Assembly (NCBI RefSeq): GCF_023715345.1
Contig: NZ_JAMBNY010000010.1
Location: 1 to 64,000 of the forward strand
Source: Paenibacillus camelliae
Lineage (GTDB): Bacteria; Bacillota; Bacilli; Paenibacillales; Paenibacillaceae
Reading direction: 5' to 3'
Length of the DNA: 64,000 nucleotides
Numbering within the stretch: position 1 is the stretch's first letter; each line of letters starts with the position of its first letter. The translations under genes were made by a program, and so were the position numbers. Shown piece by piece: positions 8,500 to 17,750 of the stretch. The notes beneath the pieces were generated by a model. The model ran no database searches and was not told the origin of the DNA. It saw only the letters and a list, made by a program, of their open reading frames with translations.

Positions 8500-9348
8500 T
8501 TATTCCTTTACGCCACCAAGTGCCACGCCTGCAATAATATATCTCGACAACAGGAAGTAGAACACAAATAGTGGCAATACCGTTAGGGAGAGACCTAAGT
8601 AGATCGATCCAAACTCCGTTCTATAAATATCTCCCCGCAGTAAGCTAACCATAATAGGTAAGGTATACTTATCCTTCTGTGTTAGTAGAATAAGCGGTGT
8701 AAATAGATTATTCCAGCTAGCTACAAACACAAAGATAGCTTGCGTTGCCAGCGCTGGTACCATAATTGGTAGAATAATTTTATTGTAGCCATAAAACTCA
8801 CCTGCACCATCAATACGCGTTGCCTCTACAATTTCGAGTGACAGCGTAGCAAGCAAATATTGACGCATGAAAAACACGACTGCCGGCGACGCTATTGCAG
8901 GTAATATCAGAGGAAGAAAGTTGTTTGTCCAACCTAGCTGGTACATAAATTGAAAGAAACCTATCGCACTCGCCTGCGCTGGAATCATCATGACGCACAG
9001 AATAAAAGAAAAGAATGGCTGACGAAGCTTCCAGTTGTACGCAACAAGCCCATACGCGGTTAGTGCAGAGAAGTAAACTGCGCTTATCGTTGTTCCTGCA
9101 GAGACAATAAACGAGTTTAAGAATCCCTTGAACGGATCAAAGCTTTTATCAAGCAATACATTCCAGTTCGTCCATAAATGCGTGGACGGTATTAATGAAA
9201 GGCCGCTCTGTATCTCCGGTGTAGAGCGTGTAGCATTGATAAACATAATATAAAAAGGCACGATACTAAGTAAGGCGAAGAAGATACATACCGCGTATAC
9301 GATAGCCTTGTTTATAGAGAAAGATTTTTTGTTCAGCAATGTCTCCAT
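8500..9348 (-). CDS. Carbohydrate ABC transporter permease (MalG type)
   Basis: A 282-aa inner component of a CUT1-type sugar importer with six predicted membrane helices. The permease EAA loop reads EATRIDGAGEFYGYNKIILPIMVPAL (roughly residues 176-200) and docks the shared ATPase. The C terminus (YIIAGVALGGVKE) is typical of MalG/AraQ/UgpE proteins. It is the last gene of the operon, three bases after the partner permease, with GAGAGGTG before the ATG. No ATP-binding subunit is encoded here, so a shared MsmX-type ATPase is expected elsewhere. Confidence 0.93.
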   Translation of the reverse strand: METLLNKKSFSINKAIVYAVCIFFALLSIVPFYIMFINATRSTPEIQSGLSLIPSTHLWTNWNVLLDKSFDPFKGFLNSFIVSAGTTISAVYFSALTAYGLVAYNWKLRQPFFSFILCVMMIPAQASAIGFFQFMYQLGWTNNFLPLILPAIASPAVVFFMRQYLLATLSLEIVEATRIDGAGEFYGYNKIILPIMVPALATQAIFVFVASWNNLFTPLILLTQKDKYTLPIMVSLLRGDIYRTEFGSIYLGLSLTVLPLFVFYFLLSRYIIAGVALGGVKE

Positions 9349-9351
9349 GAA

Positions 9352-10320
9352 TTACACCTCTCTTGCGGCCGCTTTTGCAGCTTTTCTATTCTTCTTTTCT
9401 GCTTTCTTCAATTCTGCTGCATCACGGTCACGCATGAAGTAGAACAGAATTAAGGAAAGCACTACAGCGATAATAAACATAATCATGCTCGCTGCCGCAG
9501 CACGATTATACATATAAGTTCCTCTGAACGCTTGGTTATAAATGAACACAGATGCGGTCTGCGTAGCATTATCTGGTCCGCCTGCCAAGAACAGCTGCGG
9601 AATATCAAACATTTGCAGGCCACCAATCATCGATGTAATAAGCACATACAGAAGAATTGGTTTCAAGATCGGTAACGTAACACGGAAGAAGGTTTGTACA
9701 TCTGAAGCACCGTCAATCGTTGCAGCCTCAAAGAGTGTTGGATTAATTCCCATTACACCTGCAATTAGAATGATCATTGTATTTCCATACCACATCCAAA
9801 ATTGGATAAACCCAACTAGACCACGAGCAGTCGCTTTATCTTGTAAAAAATTAATTGGCGATTCTGATATTCCCACCAATTCATAGAAGCTGTTCACGGG
9901 TCCCATTGGATAGGCAAATAAAGCACTAAATAATACAGCAATTGTACCTGCTGTAATGATATTCGGCATATAAAGCAAAACCTTAAATGTGCCTTGACCT
10001 TTAATATTAAGGCGGCGATTAGTAAACCATGCAGTAAGCAATAATGCCAATACGATCTGTGGAATAAAGTTAATAATCCAGATTAGGCCAGTGTTATATA
10101 GTGATTTCTTAAAGGAAGCGTTGTCAAAAAGCAAGTCCTTAAAGTTCTGGAAAGGATTATCGAGAAATTGGATAGGCTTTGGGATTACTCCCTTCATATC
10201 AGTAAACCCAATGATCGCAGTATATAAAGTTGGGTATAACGAGAAAACTGCGAACGCTATAACAAACGGTAAGCAGAAGATATAGCCATATTTTGCATAG
10301 CTGACTCCTTTTTGCCGCAT
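9352..10320 (-). CDS. Carbohydrate ABC transporter permease (MalF type)
   Basis: A 322-aa membrane protein with six predicted helices. The EAA loop EAATIDGASDVQTFFRVTLPILKPIL is near residues 198-223. The C-terminal tail is unusually basic and Ala-rich (ELKKAEKKNRKAAKAAAREV). It forms a heterodimer with the following gene. TGAGGTGG precedes the ATG. It is separated from the binding-protein gene by a short hairpin at 10345-10371. Confidence 0.93.
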   Translation of the reverse strand: MRQKGVSYAKYGYIFCLPFVIAFAVFSLYPTLYTAIIGFTDMKGVIPKPIQFLDNPFQNFKDLLFDNASFKKSLYNTGLIWIINFIPQIVLALLLTAWFTNRRLNIKGQGTFKVLLYMPNIITAGTIAVLFSALFAYPMGPVNSFYELVGISESPINFLQDKATARGLVGFIQFWMWYGNTMIILIAGVMGINPTLFEAATIDGASDVQTFFRVTLPILKPILLYVLITSMIGGLQMFDIPQLFLAGGPDNATQTASVFIYNQAFRGTYMYNRAAAASMIMFIIAVVLSLILFYFMRDRDAAELKKAEKKNRKAAKAAAREV

Positions 10321-10344
10321 CTATACCACCTCATAAGTTGAAAT

Positions 10345-10371
10345 AAGGGGCGGGAATACTTCTCGCCCCTT
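10345..10371 (-). promoter_or_regulatory. Intercistronic hairpin between binding protein and permease
   Basis: Stem AAGGGGCG / CGCCCCTT with an 11-nt loop in the 61-bp gap. Such hairpins are commonly inferred to protect binding-protein mRNA and reduce read-through, so that the lipoprotein is made in excess over the permeases. That role is inference here. Confidence 0.6.
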
Positions 10372-10381
10372 TGTTACTATT

Positions 10382-11800
10382 CTATTCGCTTTCGATACCC
10401 AATTGGTCTTTCACCTGTGCTTTGAAATCAGCAAGTGCTTGCTCACGGCTCTTGTTGCCCGCTGTGTATTCACGAACTTGATCACGCCAGATTAAGTTAA
10501 TAGATTCGTCATACTGTGTTAAGTTTTTACCTGTTGCATTAGCGTTAGCTGGAACGAATACATCAAACATATTCTGTCCGCCTAACAAATCAACTTCACC
10601 GTTAGATTTATCCATAACAACAGAGGATGCTACGCTATCCTTCGTACCTTGCTCGCCTTCCTTCATTGTTCCATTAGCCCAGAAATATTGAAGTCCTGTG
10701 TCTGAAGAATCAAGTGTTACCCACTCAATGAAGTCAGCCACTGCTTGCTTCTTAGCTTCATCTTTTAGAACATTTTGGTTAGCTAGCAGCCATGTACCGC
10801 CCCAGAAGAAACCTTCAGGAGATTCAGCAATCGCCCAGTCGCCATGCGTATCTTTTACTTGACCGTTCATTACGTAGTTAATAAGCCATGCCGGTCCGAA
10901 GAATCCGAAAATTGGTTGGCTTCCAGTACCAGACATGTCTGCATACCATGATTCCGTCCAGTCTTCTGTATCGTTATGATAGCCATTATCTTTAAGTAGT
11001 TTTGCTTTATCCAAGAAATCCTCACGCTTAGGATCGATATGAAGCTTGCCATCTACAACCCAGCCTTTATCGGAACTGTTCTCAAATGCGTGCCAAATAT
11101 CGCCGTCACCAGAAACAATACCGTAGCCTTTTTCTTTTAATTTTGCAGCTGCTTCAAAGAATTTATCCCAGCCAGGGCCGATTTCATTTTTAATCACTGC
11201 CGGATCATCCGTTCCAAATGTATCTTGAGCTAAGGAACGACGATAAATAAATGCTCCACCAGTCGCTTGATAGCCAAGAGCTTTCAGTTGACCTTCTTTA
11301 CTACCGATATCAACCGTGTATTGAGCGATTCCAGCGTCCTTTACCATATCATCCGTTAATCCAAGATCTGCGTAATTAGCAGCGTAGTCTGACGCATCAC
11401 CTTGAGAATATTTAAGAACAAATGCTGCTTCTGCTGCATAAATGTCTGGAGCGTCTTTTCCACCAGCCGCTAGTGCTTGGTCAAGTGCTGGTTGGTATGC
11501 CCCATCCGTTGTAGCAATAATAGTCGTATTAAATTCAACGTTAAGATCAGGATTCAGTTCAAGATATTTCGTTGTCATATTAGGAATTTCATCCGTAAAG
11601 CTCCAAAGATTGATCGTGATTTTTTCTCCGGAAGATGAATTCCCTGAGGATGAAGAATTGTCAGTAGTAGACGGAGTATTAGTAGAAGAATTGCCAGTGG
11701 ATGAATTGCCATTGTTAGTTCCGTTGTTGCCACTACTGCAGGCTGCAAGCATAGATGCTAGTAAGACAATGATAGTAGTTAGAGTTAGAATGCGTTTCAT
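10382..11800 (-). CDS. Sugar ABC transporter substrate-binding lipoprotein
   Basis: About 472 aa from the ATG at 11800, which has GGGAGG five to six bases upstream; the longer frame to 11845 lacks this. A lipoprotein signal ends in the lipobox LAAC (SMLAACSSGNN), followed by a Ser/Asn/Thr/Gly linker of about 45 residues and then a family-1 extracellular solute-binding fold (KITINLWSFTDEIPNM; WAIAESPEGFFWGGTWLLA). It is attached to the outer leaflet and delivers an oligosaccharide to the two permeases. The sugar cannot be read from the sequence. A cre-like site overlaps the predicted promoter. Confidence 0.93.
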   Translation of the reverse strand: MKRILTLTTIIVLLASMLAACSSGNNGTNNGNSSTGNSSTNTPSTTDNSSSSGNSSSGEKITINLWSFTDEIPNMTTKYLELNPDLNVEFNTTIIATTDGAYQPALDQALAAGGKDAPDIYAAEAAFVLKYSQGDASDYAANYADLGLTDDMVKDAGIAQYTVDIGSKEGQLKALGYQATGGAFIYRRSLAQDTFGTDDPAVIKNEIGPGWDKFFEAAAKLKEKGYGIVSGDGDIWHAFENSSDKGWVVDGKLHIDPKREDFLDKAKLLKDNGYHNDTEDWTESWYADMSGTGSQPIFGFFGPAWLINYVMNGQVKDTHGDWAIAESPEGFFWGGTWLLANQNVLKDEAKKQAVADFIEWVTLDSSDTGLQYFWANGTMKEGEQGTKDSVASSVVMDKSNGEVDLLGGQNMFDVFVPANANATGKNLTQYDESINLIWRDQVREYTAGNKSREQALADFKAQVKDQLGIESE

Positions 11801-11834
11801 AGTGAACCTCCCTTTATACCTCTTACTGTATTTT

Positions 11835-11848
11835 TGTAACCGCATTCA
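11835..11848 (-). promoter_or_regulatory. Candidate cre (CcpA site) at transporter promoter
   Basis: On the minus strand TGAATGCGGTTACA matches the catabolite-response consensus TGWAARCGNTWNCW with one mismatch. It begins just after a TATAAT -10 hexamer (11855-11850), a position suited to blocking transcription when glucose is present. Confidence 0.45.
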
Positions 11849-11906
11849 TATTATAGTGCTTCTAAATAGTGGTTAAAAGGCAACGATATTGGGAAAAGTT
11901 CCAATA

Positions 11907-12695
11907 TTATTGGGTCATTCCTTCTATACTTGTCATTTCCTTCCTATAATGCCTCGGGCTCATCCCTTCATTATCCTTAAATACTTGGATAAAGTATTTT
12001 GCTGTGCTATATCCTACCTTTTCAGCGATTTCCCATATTGGCATACTTGTCGTGATCAGCAGCTCCTTCGCTTTTTGTAATCGTGTGCGCGTCAAATAGT
12101 CACTAAACGTAACGCCTGTCTCCTCCTTGAACAGCACGCTGAAATAGCTCGCATTCAGATGGAAGTAGTCTGCTACCTGCTTCATGCTAATCGCTTCATG
12201 AAGATGCTCATCAATATAAGTCATCGCCATTTGAATTTGCGGGCCAAAACGAGCTTCCTCGCTTCGTACTTCAAGCAGCTTAGGGTCGACTAACTTCTCG
12301 ATCGTATGAAGGCGTTCCATACTTCTATCAAGCTCTAACGCTTTTTGTATCGTTTCAATTAATAACGTTTTACCTATCGGCTTAACAAGGTATTCGAACA
12401 CGCCAAGCTGCAGTGCTTTCTTCGCGTATTCGAACTCAGCATAGCCAGACATAACGATTACAACCGGTAATTGCCTATGCGAAGCCAACGCTTCCAGCAT
12501 TTGAAGTCCGTTAATTTCTGGCATACGGACATCCGTAATAATAATATGAACGGTATTCTCCTCAAGCCACTTCAGTGCATCGACTCCACTCGGAGCCGTT
12601 TCAATCCGATGCTTGCCTGCTGACCAGACCTCTAACGTTTTCTTTATGCCTAGTCTTGTGCGCAGCTCGTCATCTACAATTAATATCGTTTTCAT
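11907..12695 (-). CDS. AraC-type response regulator (YesN-like)
   Basis: A 262-aa cytoplasmic transcription factor. The N-terminal receiver domain (1-120) has the acidic pair in VDDE, the phospho-acceptor Asp in IIITDVRMPEING (near 56) and Lys in VKPIG. The C-terminal double helix-turn-helix (about 160-255) is of AraC class, with the family signature ending EIAEKVGYSTAKYFIQVFKDNEGMSPRHYR. It sits directly upstream of the sugar transporter on the same strand and probably activates it. No histidine kinase lies next to it, unlike the second such regulator at 26158, so its partner is encoded elsewhere or it acts alone. Confidence 0.92.
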   Translation of the reverse strand: MKTILIVDDELRTRLGIKKTLEVWSAGKHRIETAPSGVDALKWLEENTVHIIITDVRMPEINGLQMLEALASHRQLPVVIVMSGYAEFEYAKKALQLGVFEYLVKPIGKTLLIETIQKALELDRSMERLHTIEKLVDPKLLEVRSEEARFGPQIQMAMTYIDEHLHEAISMKQVADYFHLNASYFSVLFKEETGVTFSDYLTRTRLQKAKELLITTSMPIWEIAEKVGYSTAKYFIQVFKDNEGMSPRHYRKEMTSIEGMTQ

Positions 12696-12829
12696 AATAG
12701 TCAGTTCCCCCTTCTTGAATCTTGCTCATTCGCTAACATTATTAATAACCCCCGCTCCTCTACAATGTAGAGATGCAGAATATTCAAATTTATATGTATT
12801 GGAATGTATTCAATTAATCCAATCATTTA

Positions 12830-12843
12830 TGAAAGCGGTTTCA
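12830..12843. promoter_or_regulatory. Candidate cre (CcpA site)
   Basis: TGAAAGCGGTTTCA matches the cre consensus fully and is nearly palindromic. It lies 135 bp upstream of the response regulator start, and about 415 bp before the PadR gene on the other side. Confidence 0.55.
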
Positions 12844-13185
12844 ACACTTTACATTGAAAAAATAATCTACTAGTCGAAGTCACAATGCCTATAGCGTTCA
12901 TCGTCAATGTCCTTCTCCTTTTACTTAGCATATCACATTATTATCTCTAGTTTACCTCGTATTAATCACTATGAACTAAATGTACCATTAAGCTAGAACT
13001 AGCGTCTATATTAATTTCTTATATTATATGAGCAGTTTCCAACTTTTTGAAGTAACAGCTGATCGCTGGCTGTTGCCATCTCTCTCTTCGCAAAAAGCCT
13101 ATATATTATACAAATTTACCTATTTTATAAAAAATAGAAAAAATCAATTGTAAAAAAATACATAATTGGTTATGATGATTAACAG

Positions 13186-13211
13186 GTAGTGAATATAATA
13201 CAGTAGTGAAT
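13186..13211 (+). promoter_or_regulatory. Promoter with direct repeats before the PadR operon
   Basis: GTAGTGAAT occurs at 13186-13194 and 13203-13211, 17 bp apart. A TATAAT -10 hexamer (13194-13199) lies between them; the -35 is poor. The repeats bracket the -10, so they could be an autoregulatory PadR site. That is inference. Confidence 0.4.
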
Positions 13212-13258
13212 GATAATTCCTACATCGAAGTGTTCGTTGATAAATGTGAGGTGAGTAT

Positions 13259-13588
13259 GTGGATATTCATGTTCAATTCAAAAAAGGTGCGTTGGAGCTT
13301 TGTGTCTTAGTGCTAATACATCGAAAGCCTTGCTATGGCTTTGAGCTAGCCCAGCAGGTCTCTCAGCATATTCAAGTTGCCGAGGGCGCGCTTTACCCAT
13401 TGCTAAGAAGACTTGTAGCAGACGGCCATTGTTCAACGTATTTACAGGAATCTAATGAAGGGCCACCGCGAAAATATTACGTTCTTACCCCTGAAGGAGA
13501 GCAATATATGAATACCATGGTTGAGGAATGGGATAAATTCGTCTCGAGTGTCTCCAAATTACTAAAGGAGGGTACAGCCAATGAATAA
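13259..13588 (+). CDS. PadR-family transcriptional regulator
   Basis: A 109-aa winged-helix regulator starting at GTG, with GAGGTG five bases upstream. Residues 10-85 hold the PadR domain: ALELCVLVLIHRKPCYGFELAQQV, then VAEGALYPLLRRLVADGH and the wing GPPRKYYVLTPEG. This is the short subfamily that typically precedes HAAS/DUF1700 genes and represses its own operon. It overlaps the next gene by eight bases, indicating translational coupling. Confidence 0.93.
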   Translation: MDIHVQFKKGALELCVLVLIHRKPCYGFELAQQVSQHIQVAEGALYPLLRRLVADGHCSTYLQESNEGPPRKYYVLTPEGEQYMNTMVEEWDKFVSSVSKLLKEGTANE

Positions 13589-14138
13589 AGCGCAATTTTT
13601 AACGATATTGCGTAAAGAACTACGTGCTTTGCCGCAAAAGGAAAGAGATGAGCTAGTAGAAGACTATGAGCATCACTATGTCTTTGGTCAAAGTGCAGGC
13701 AAGAGTGAAGAGGAAATCTCGGCGGAGCTCGGCGATCCAAATGAAATAGCTGCAGAGGTGTTGGCGGAATATGAGCATCGCAACCCCATTCAACATTCGA
13801 TAAGCAGCAGAAATAACCGTTCACGTACCATTATGGCGTGTATTGGGCTTTTCATCCTTAATTTTATGGTTTGTGTTGTACCACTCGGCTTATCGGTATG
13901 GGCGGCATGGCTGAGTCTTTTTGCTGGCTCCATTATAGTCGTCCTCTCCCCCTTTGCTGCTATAGTAGATTTTATTACTAACGATTATTATGGCGGTGGC
14001 AAATTATTCGCATCGATTGCGATGTCGGGGATTGGCATCATGTTGTCTATTGGTCTCTTTTCGTTAGGAGCCATGCTTAAGAAAGTGACCATTTCCTACG
14101 TTCGTTGGAACTTAAGCGTCATTAGAGGGGGAAAATAA
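13581..14138 (+). CDS. HAAS-domain (DUF1700) membrane protein
   Basis: A 185-aa protein. The N-terminal helical HAAS domain (1-70: FLTILRKELRALPQKERDELVEDYEHHY, then ELGDPNEIAAEVLAEY) is followed by three or four hydrophobic helices (about 83-175). The family pairs with PadR regulators and is thought to sense or adapt to membrane conditions; its exact role is not established. It is the middle gene of a three-gene operon, overlapping padR and lying one base before the next gene. Confidence 0.9.
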   Translation: MNKAQFLTILRKELRALPQKERDELVEDYEHHYVFGQSAGKSEEEISAELGDPNEIAAEVLAEYEHRNPIQHSISSRNNRSRTIMACIGLFILNFMVCVVPLGLSVWAAWLSLFAGSIIVVLSPFAAIVDFITNDYYGGGKLFASIAMSGIGIMLSIGLFSLGAMLKKVTISYVRWNLSVIRGGK

Positions 14139-14139
14139 T

Positions 14140-14988
14140 ATGAAGAGAAAGCTTTGGATTTTAGCCTTCCTACTCGTTGGTGTAGGCATTATTGGATTAG
14201 CGTTTAATAAGTTTCAGATCGGTGATGAAGGACTCATCCGTGTTGAAAAAAGCTGGTCTATTCAAGGCAATGAATTGAACGAGCTGATCGTAGACGGAGC
14301 TTCATCTGACGTGAAGATCGAGTTTATCGAGAGTGCAAGCGAGACCGCTAATATATCCATCTCAGGTAAAGTTGAGCCAGTTGTCGCCGAAAGAATAAAA
14401 AACACTGTCGTTGCGCATGAAGCATTAAAATTAGATTTGGAAACGAACGGTAATATGAGATTTGTCCAGTTTGGCTTCACCGATACAGAAATCAACATTC
14501 AAGTAAGCATGCCAAAGTCTGATGAACTCAATCATTTACAAGTGTCGATGTCCTCTGGCAATGCAAAAGTAATCGGCGCAGCTGTAGATTACATCACACT
14601 AGAATCTAAATCAGGGAACGCAACAATAAGCGATATTCAAGCGATCGAAGCTGCAATTAGCTCACAATCAGGGAATCTTAAGATAGAGAACATTACGAGC
14701 AAACTAATGGCATCAACTGACTCCGGTAATATTAATATTAAAACTCTCACCGGAGAGCTAGATGCGGATTCCAAGTCTGGCAATATTACAATTAACCAAG
14801 AGGAATCTAGTGATGCTACGGTCACGACTTCTTCTGGTGACGTAAAGTTTATTGCTGCTAACAACTTTGATGGCTTCTATGATGTAAGAAGCAACTCGGG
14901 GACTGTGTCAGCTCCAGAAAACAATGGAAATTCTGACGAGATCATTAAAATAAAAACCAGCTCAGGGAATATTACAGTTAAGCAATAG
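14140..14988 (+). CDS. DUF4097 beta-helix repeat protein, membrane anchored
   Basis: A 282-aa protein. One N-terminal hydrophobic segment (residues 5-22) is followed by an exterior domain with repeated strand motifs of the kind SGNxxIxxI (SSGNAKVIGA, SKSGNATISD, SQSGNLKIEN, DSGNINIKTL, SKSGNITINQ, SSGNITVKQ). This is the DUF4097/LiaG-YvlB right-handed beta-helix family. In Bacillus such genes belong to envelope-stress operons. GGGGG precedes the ATG, and a terminator follows at once. Confidence 0.9.
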   Translation: MKRKLWILAFLLVGVGIIGLAFNKFQIGDEGLIRVEKSWSIQGNELNELIVDGASSDVKIEFIESASETANISISGKVEPVVAERIKNTVVAHEALKLDLETNGNMRFVQFGFTDTEINIQVSMPKSDELNHLQVSMSSGNAKVIGAAVDYITLESKSGNATISDIQAIEAAISSQSGNLKIENITSKLMASTDSGNINIKTLTGELDADSKSGNITINQEESSDATVTTSSGDVKFIAANNFDGFYDVRSNSGTVSAPENNGNSDEIIKIKTSSGNITVKQ

Positions 14989-14990
14989 CA

Positions 14991-15032
14991 AAAATCGGGA
15001 TGCCCATGAACATGGATGCATCCCGATTTTTT
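14991..15032. terminator. Bidirectional terminator
   Basis: Stem AAAATCGGGATGC / GCATCCCGATTTT with a 14-nt loop and T-runs on both sides. It serves the convergent PadR operon and the aldouronate cluster. Confidence 0.85.
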
Positions 15033-15047
15033 GTTATAAAGTGAGTA

Positions 15048-16616
15048 TTACAAAGCCTCATACTTGAAAACCGCAAAGCGAGCAGGCGCTGATGCCTGTT
15101 CCTTCGTACCGTGTGCGTACATTCCAACCGTTACACCTGTAAACGTCGTTCCGGAGTTTGGCGAGATATCACTTGCCGGAGCTGCTGCAAGCTGAATCCA
15201 GCTCTCTCCATCCAAGGAGTAAGATAGGCTATACTCCTCTTCAGTCGCCTGAATAGCAAGCTTAATCCCTCCGTTGCCGCTGAACGCCGTAGCATCAATC
15301 GTTGCGAGAGTGTGCTCTGCACCCGCATTACGCATAAGCGTCGCTTGCACACTGAGCTTGCCGTTCTGCTGTACTAAGCCGATTGCAAAGTAGTTGTTAT
15401 CACTCAATCTAGCAGCAATACCTGCCTCCTCACCATCCTGTACCGGCTCGTAGGCGAGCGTTGTCTCGACACGCATCGCATGATGCAGCTGTCTGCGACA
15501 TACATACACAGTGTTCTGCCCATCATGAAGTGTGTTCGCATTACCGACGAGAGTCAGATATCCTTCATGCGCACTTAAGCTAACTGCATCCGCAGCAGGC
15601 AGTACACGTGAGTAGATCCAGTCCAAGCTAAGCGGTGCTTCTGATGAGAACGCCGTAATCAGCTGCTTCGGCTCTTCCTGCTGTTTAATGATCTGCTCCG
15701 AGGTGCTGCTCGACGGTACGGTTACCTGCATCTGCAGTCCAACATGCCCTTCATTGTTATCGACCATCGGCCATCCATCTACCCAAGTAACTGGTGCTAG
15801 AAATGTCTCGCGACCTAGCACACTGCCTTGCTCATTGCGCAGACGTACACCTAGAAACATGACCCACCAGTTGCCATCTGTATCATCAATTAGCTCAGCA
15901 TGACCTGTATACTGTATTGGATGATCCTTCAGTCCATTATGCGTCAGAATAGGATGCTCCAGCAGCTCAAACGGGCCATACGGATTGTCACTGCGACCGA
16001 TAATTTCACGATGCTCCGGTCCAGTTCCGCCTGAGGCGGTCATCATATAGTAAACACCGTTAATTTTATATAGATGTGGTCCTTCGACCCATGGTCCTTC
16101 ATCGCCTTCGAAAACAACGACTGGTTCGGTTAGCGCTTCGCCTGTTTTCGGATTAATCTCATATTGAATAACATGAGACGTCTCTGCAAAGCCAGACTGC
16201 ACTGATACGTACACCTTGCCATCATCGTCAAAGAACAAGGATGGATCGATACCACCATGAGGAATGAGAATTGGATCACTCCAAGGTCCCGCTGGATCCG
16301 TCGCTGTGACGAAGAAATTACCGATGCCGTATACATCTGTCGTAATCATATAGAATAAACCGTCATGATAACGAAGCACAGGCGCGTAAATTCCCTGAGA
16401 GCTTTTACGGTTAAGCAGTTGCACCTGACTTTCCGAATGCAGCACATGGCCGATTTGCTTCCAGTTCACTAAGTCCTTACTGTGGAAAATCGGCACACCA
16501 GGAAAGTATTCAAATGTGCTCGTTACGAGATAGTAATCCTCACCAACACGAATTGCGCTTGGATCAGGATAAAAGCCAGACAATACTGGATTGCGGTAGT
16601 GCAATGTTTTCGTCAT
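15048..16616 (-). CDS. xynB: GH43 beta-xylosidase (xylan 1,4-beta-xylosidase)
   Basis: A 522-aa cytoplasmic enzyme without signal peptide. The N-terminal five-bladed propeller (about 1-315) carries the catalytic base Asp in LSGFYPDPS (near 18), the pKa-modulating Asp in HGGIDPSLFF and the general acid Glu in GPWVEGPHLYK. The C-terminal part (about 330-520) is the beta-sandwich DUF1349-like domain usual for these enzymes. It trims xylose from short xylo-oligosaccharides. It is the last gene of the cluster, 23 bp after the GH10 gene. Alpha-arabinofuranosidase activity is common in the family and cannot be excluded. Confidence 0.92.
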   Translation of the reverse strand: MTKTLHYRNPVLSGFYPDPSAIRVGEDYYLVTSTFEYFPGVPIFHSKDLVNWKQIGHVLHSESQVQLLNRKSSQGIYAPVLRYHDGLFYMITTDVYGIGNFFVTATDPAGPWSDPILIPHGGIDPSLFFDDDGKVYVSVQSGFAETSHVIQYEINPKTGEALTEPVVVFEGDEGPWVEGPHLYKINGVYYMMTASGGTGPEHREIIGRSDNPYGPFELLEHPILTHNGLKDHPIQYTGHAELIDDTDGNWWVMFLGVRLRNEQGSVLGRETFLAPVTWVDGWPMVDNNEGHVGLQMQVTVPSSSTSEQIIKQQEEPKQLITAFSSEAPLSLDWIYSRVLPAADAVSLSAHEGYLTLVGNANTLHDGQNTVYVCRRQLHHAMRVETTLAYEPVQDGEEAGIAARLSDNNYFAIGLVQQNGKLSVQATLMRNAGAEHTLATIDATAFSGNGGIKLAIQATEEEYSLSYSLDGESWIQLAAAPASDISPNSGTTFTGVTVGMYAHGTKEQASAPARFAVFKYEAL

Positions 16617-16639
16617 TCTTATTACTCCTCCGTCCGAAC

Positions 16640-17638
16640 CTACTTAGCAAAATCAGTAATACGCCAGAATGATTCCTTAGGCTGATGCTTCTCATCAAAT
16701 ACAAATGGCCAGTTTTTACGTCCTCTTACAGGGAAATTATCCAGCCATGTATAGTCCTCGGCTGCTCCCCAGAAGGTTATTGCAGTAATGACATCCTTAT
16801 ACTCACGGAACAGCTGGAAAATTTGATCGTAACGCTCTGCCTGAAGCTCAAGCATCTCCTCAGTCGGTGCCGTCAGATCTGTTCGGCGATCCTCATGATC
16901 GAACACTGATACATCAAGCTCTGTTACTTGAAGCTGCAAGCCAAGTGCAGCATACTTCTCAATCGCTGCGCGAATATCTTCGATGCTTGGTCCCTTCAAG
17001 TTCCAATGACCTTGCATGCCGATGCCATGAATCGGTACATCCTGATCAAGCAGAGATTGAACAAGCTTAATAATTTTGTCGCGTTTTACAGGATTGCACT
17101 CATTGTAGTCGTTGTAGAACAATATCGCATTCGGATCTGCTTCATGCGCAAAGTGGAAGGCTTTAGCGATAAAGTCCTCTCCCACCTGCTGCAGCCAGCG
17201 AGAATCACGTAAATATAGATCGCTTTTATCCTCGATAACTTCATTCACGACATCCCAGCCATAGATGAGACCTTTATAGCGACCAACAACGGTATCGATA
17301 TGCGATTTCATACGTGCAAGCAGCTGCTCACGTGTTGCAGGCTGACCATTGTCACCCTCAAACACCCAATCGGTGGTTTGATTATGCCACACGAGCGTAT
17401 GCCCTCTCATTTTCATACCGTTTGCTTTAGCAAAATCCATTAGCTTATCCGCCGCATCAAACGTATACAGCTTCTCTTCAGGGTGAACGCTTACAAATTT
17501 CATATCATTTTCAGCCGTAAGGCTATTAAAATGCGTCTGAAGGAGCTTTTCAGAACTTTTGATTGTAGTCAAATTAACTGCCGCACCAATATCAAAGTGA
17601 TCCTTATACACTTCCCAAAGCTTCGGTACCTGTCTCAT
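16640..17638 (-). CDS. xynA: GH10 endo-1,4-beta-xylanase, intracellular
   Basis: A 332-aa single catalytic barrel with no signal peptide and no binding module. The acid/base Glu lies in WDVVNEVI (Glu133) and the nucleophile in VTELDVS (Glu240). GHTLVWHNQTTDWVF and NDYNE are standard GH10 subsite motifs. With no export signal it must act on imported oligomers, as the XynA2 enzyme of the Paenibacillus aldouronate cluster does after the side chain is removed by GH67. GAGAGGAG precedes the ATG. A hairpin lies in the 112-bp gap before it. Confidence 0.95.
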   Translation of the reverse strand: MRQVPKLWEVYKDHFDIGAAVNLTTIKSSEKLLQTHFNSLTAENDMKFVSVHPEEKLYTFDAADKLMDFAKANGMKMRGHTLVWHNQTTDWVFEGDNGQPATREQLLARMKSHIDTVVGRYKGLIYGWDVVNEVIEDKSDLYLRDSRWLQQVGEDFIAKAFHFAHEADPNAILFYNDYNECNPVKRDKIIKLVQSLLDQDVPIHGIGMQGHWNLKGPSIEDIRAAIEKYAALGLQLQVTELDVSVFDHEDRRTDLTAPTEEMLELQAERYDQIFQLFREYKDVITAITFWGAAEDYTWLDNFPVRGRKNWPFVFDEKHQPKESFWRITDFAK

Positions 17639-17687
17639 ACTATCGTTCTCCTCTCAATGAGAAAATTTATGATCGCGCGTACATTAC

Positions 17688-17736
17688 GAAGGGAGCCTTA
17701 GTAGTAAATTTCTTATCCTCTAAGGCTGTACCCTTC
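17688..17736 (-). promoter_or_regulatory. Intercistronic hairpin between GH67 and GH10 genes
   Basis: The arms GAAGGGAGCCTTAG and CTAAGGCTGTACCCTTC pair with a two-base bulge around an 18-nt loop. There is no T-run. It may be a processing or stability element. Confidence 0.5.
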
Positions 17737-17750
17737 ATTCCAATCTCAAA

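Larger units (their letters stand above)
12696..13258. other. 560-bp divergent intergenic region
   Basis: It separates the response regulator (minus) from the PadR operon (plus). It holds the cre candidate at 12830 and the direct-repeat promoter at 13186-13211. I found no credible ORF or RNA gene in the middle part. Confidence 0.45.

Noticed and set aside
14262-14864. Antisense frames opposite the DUF4097 gene, and similar long antisense frames opposite GH67, lplA-type and nirB genes
   Set aside because: They are low-complexity complements of real coding sequence, without ribosome sites or recognisable domains.
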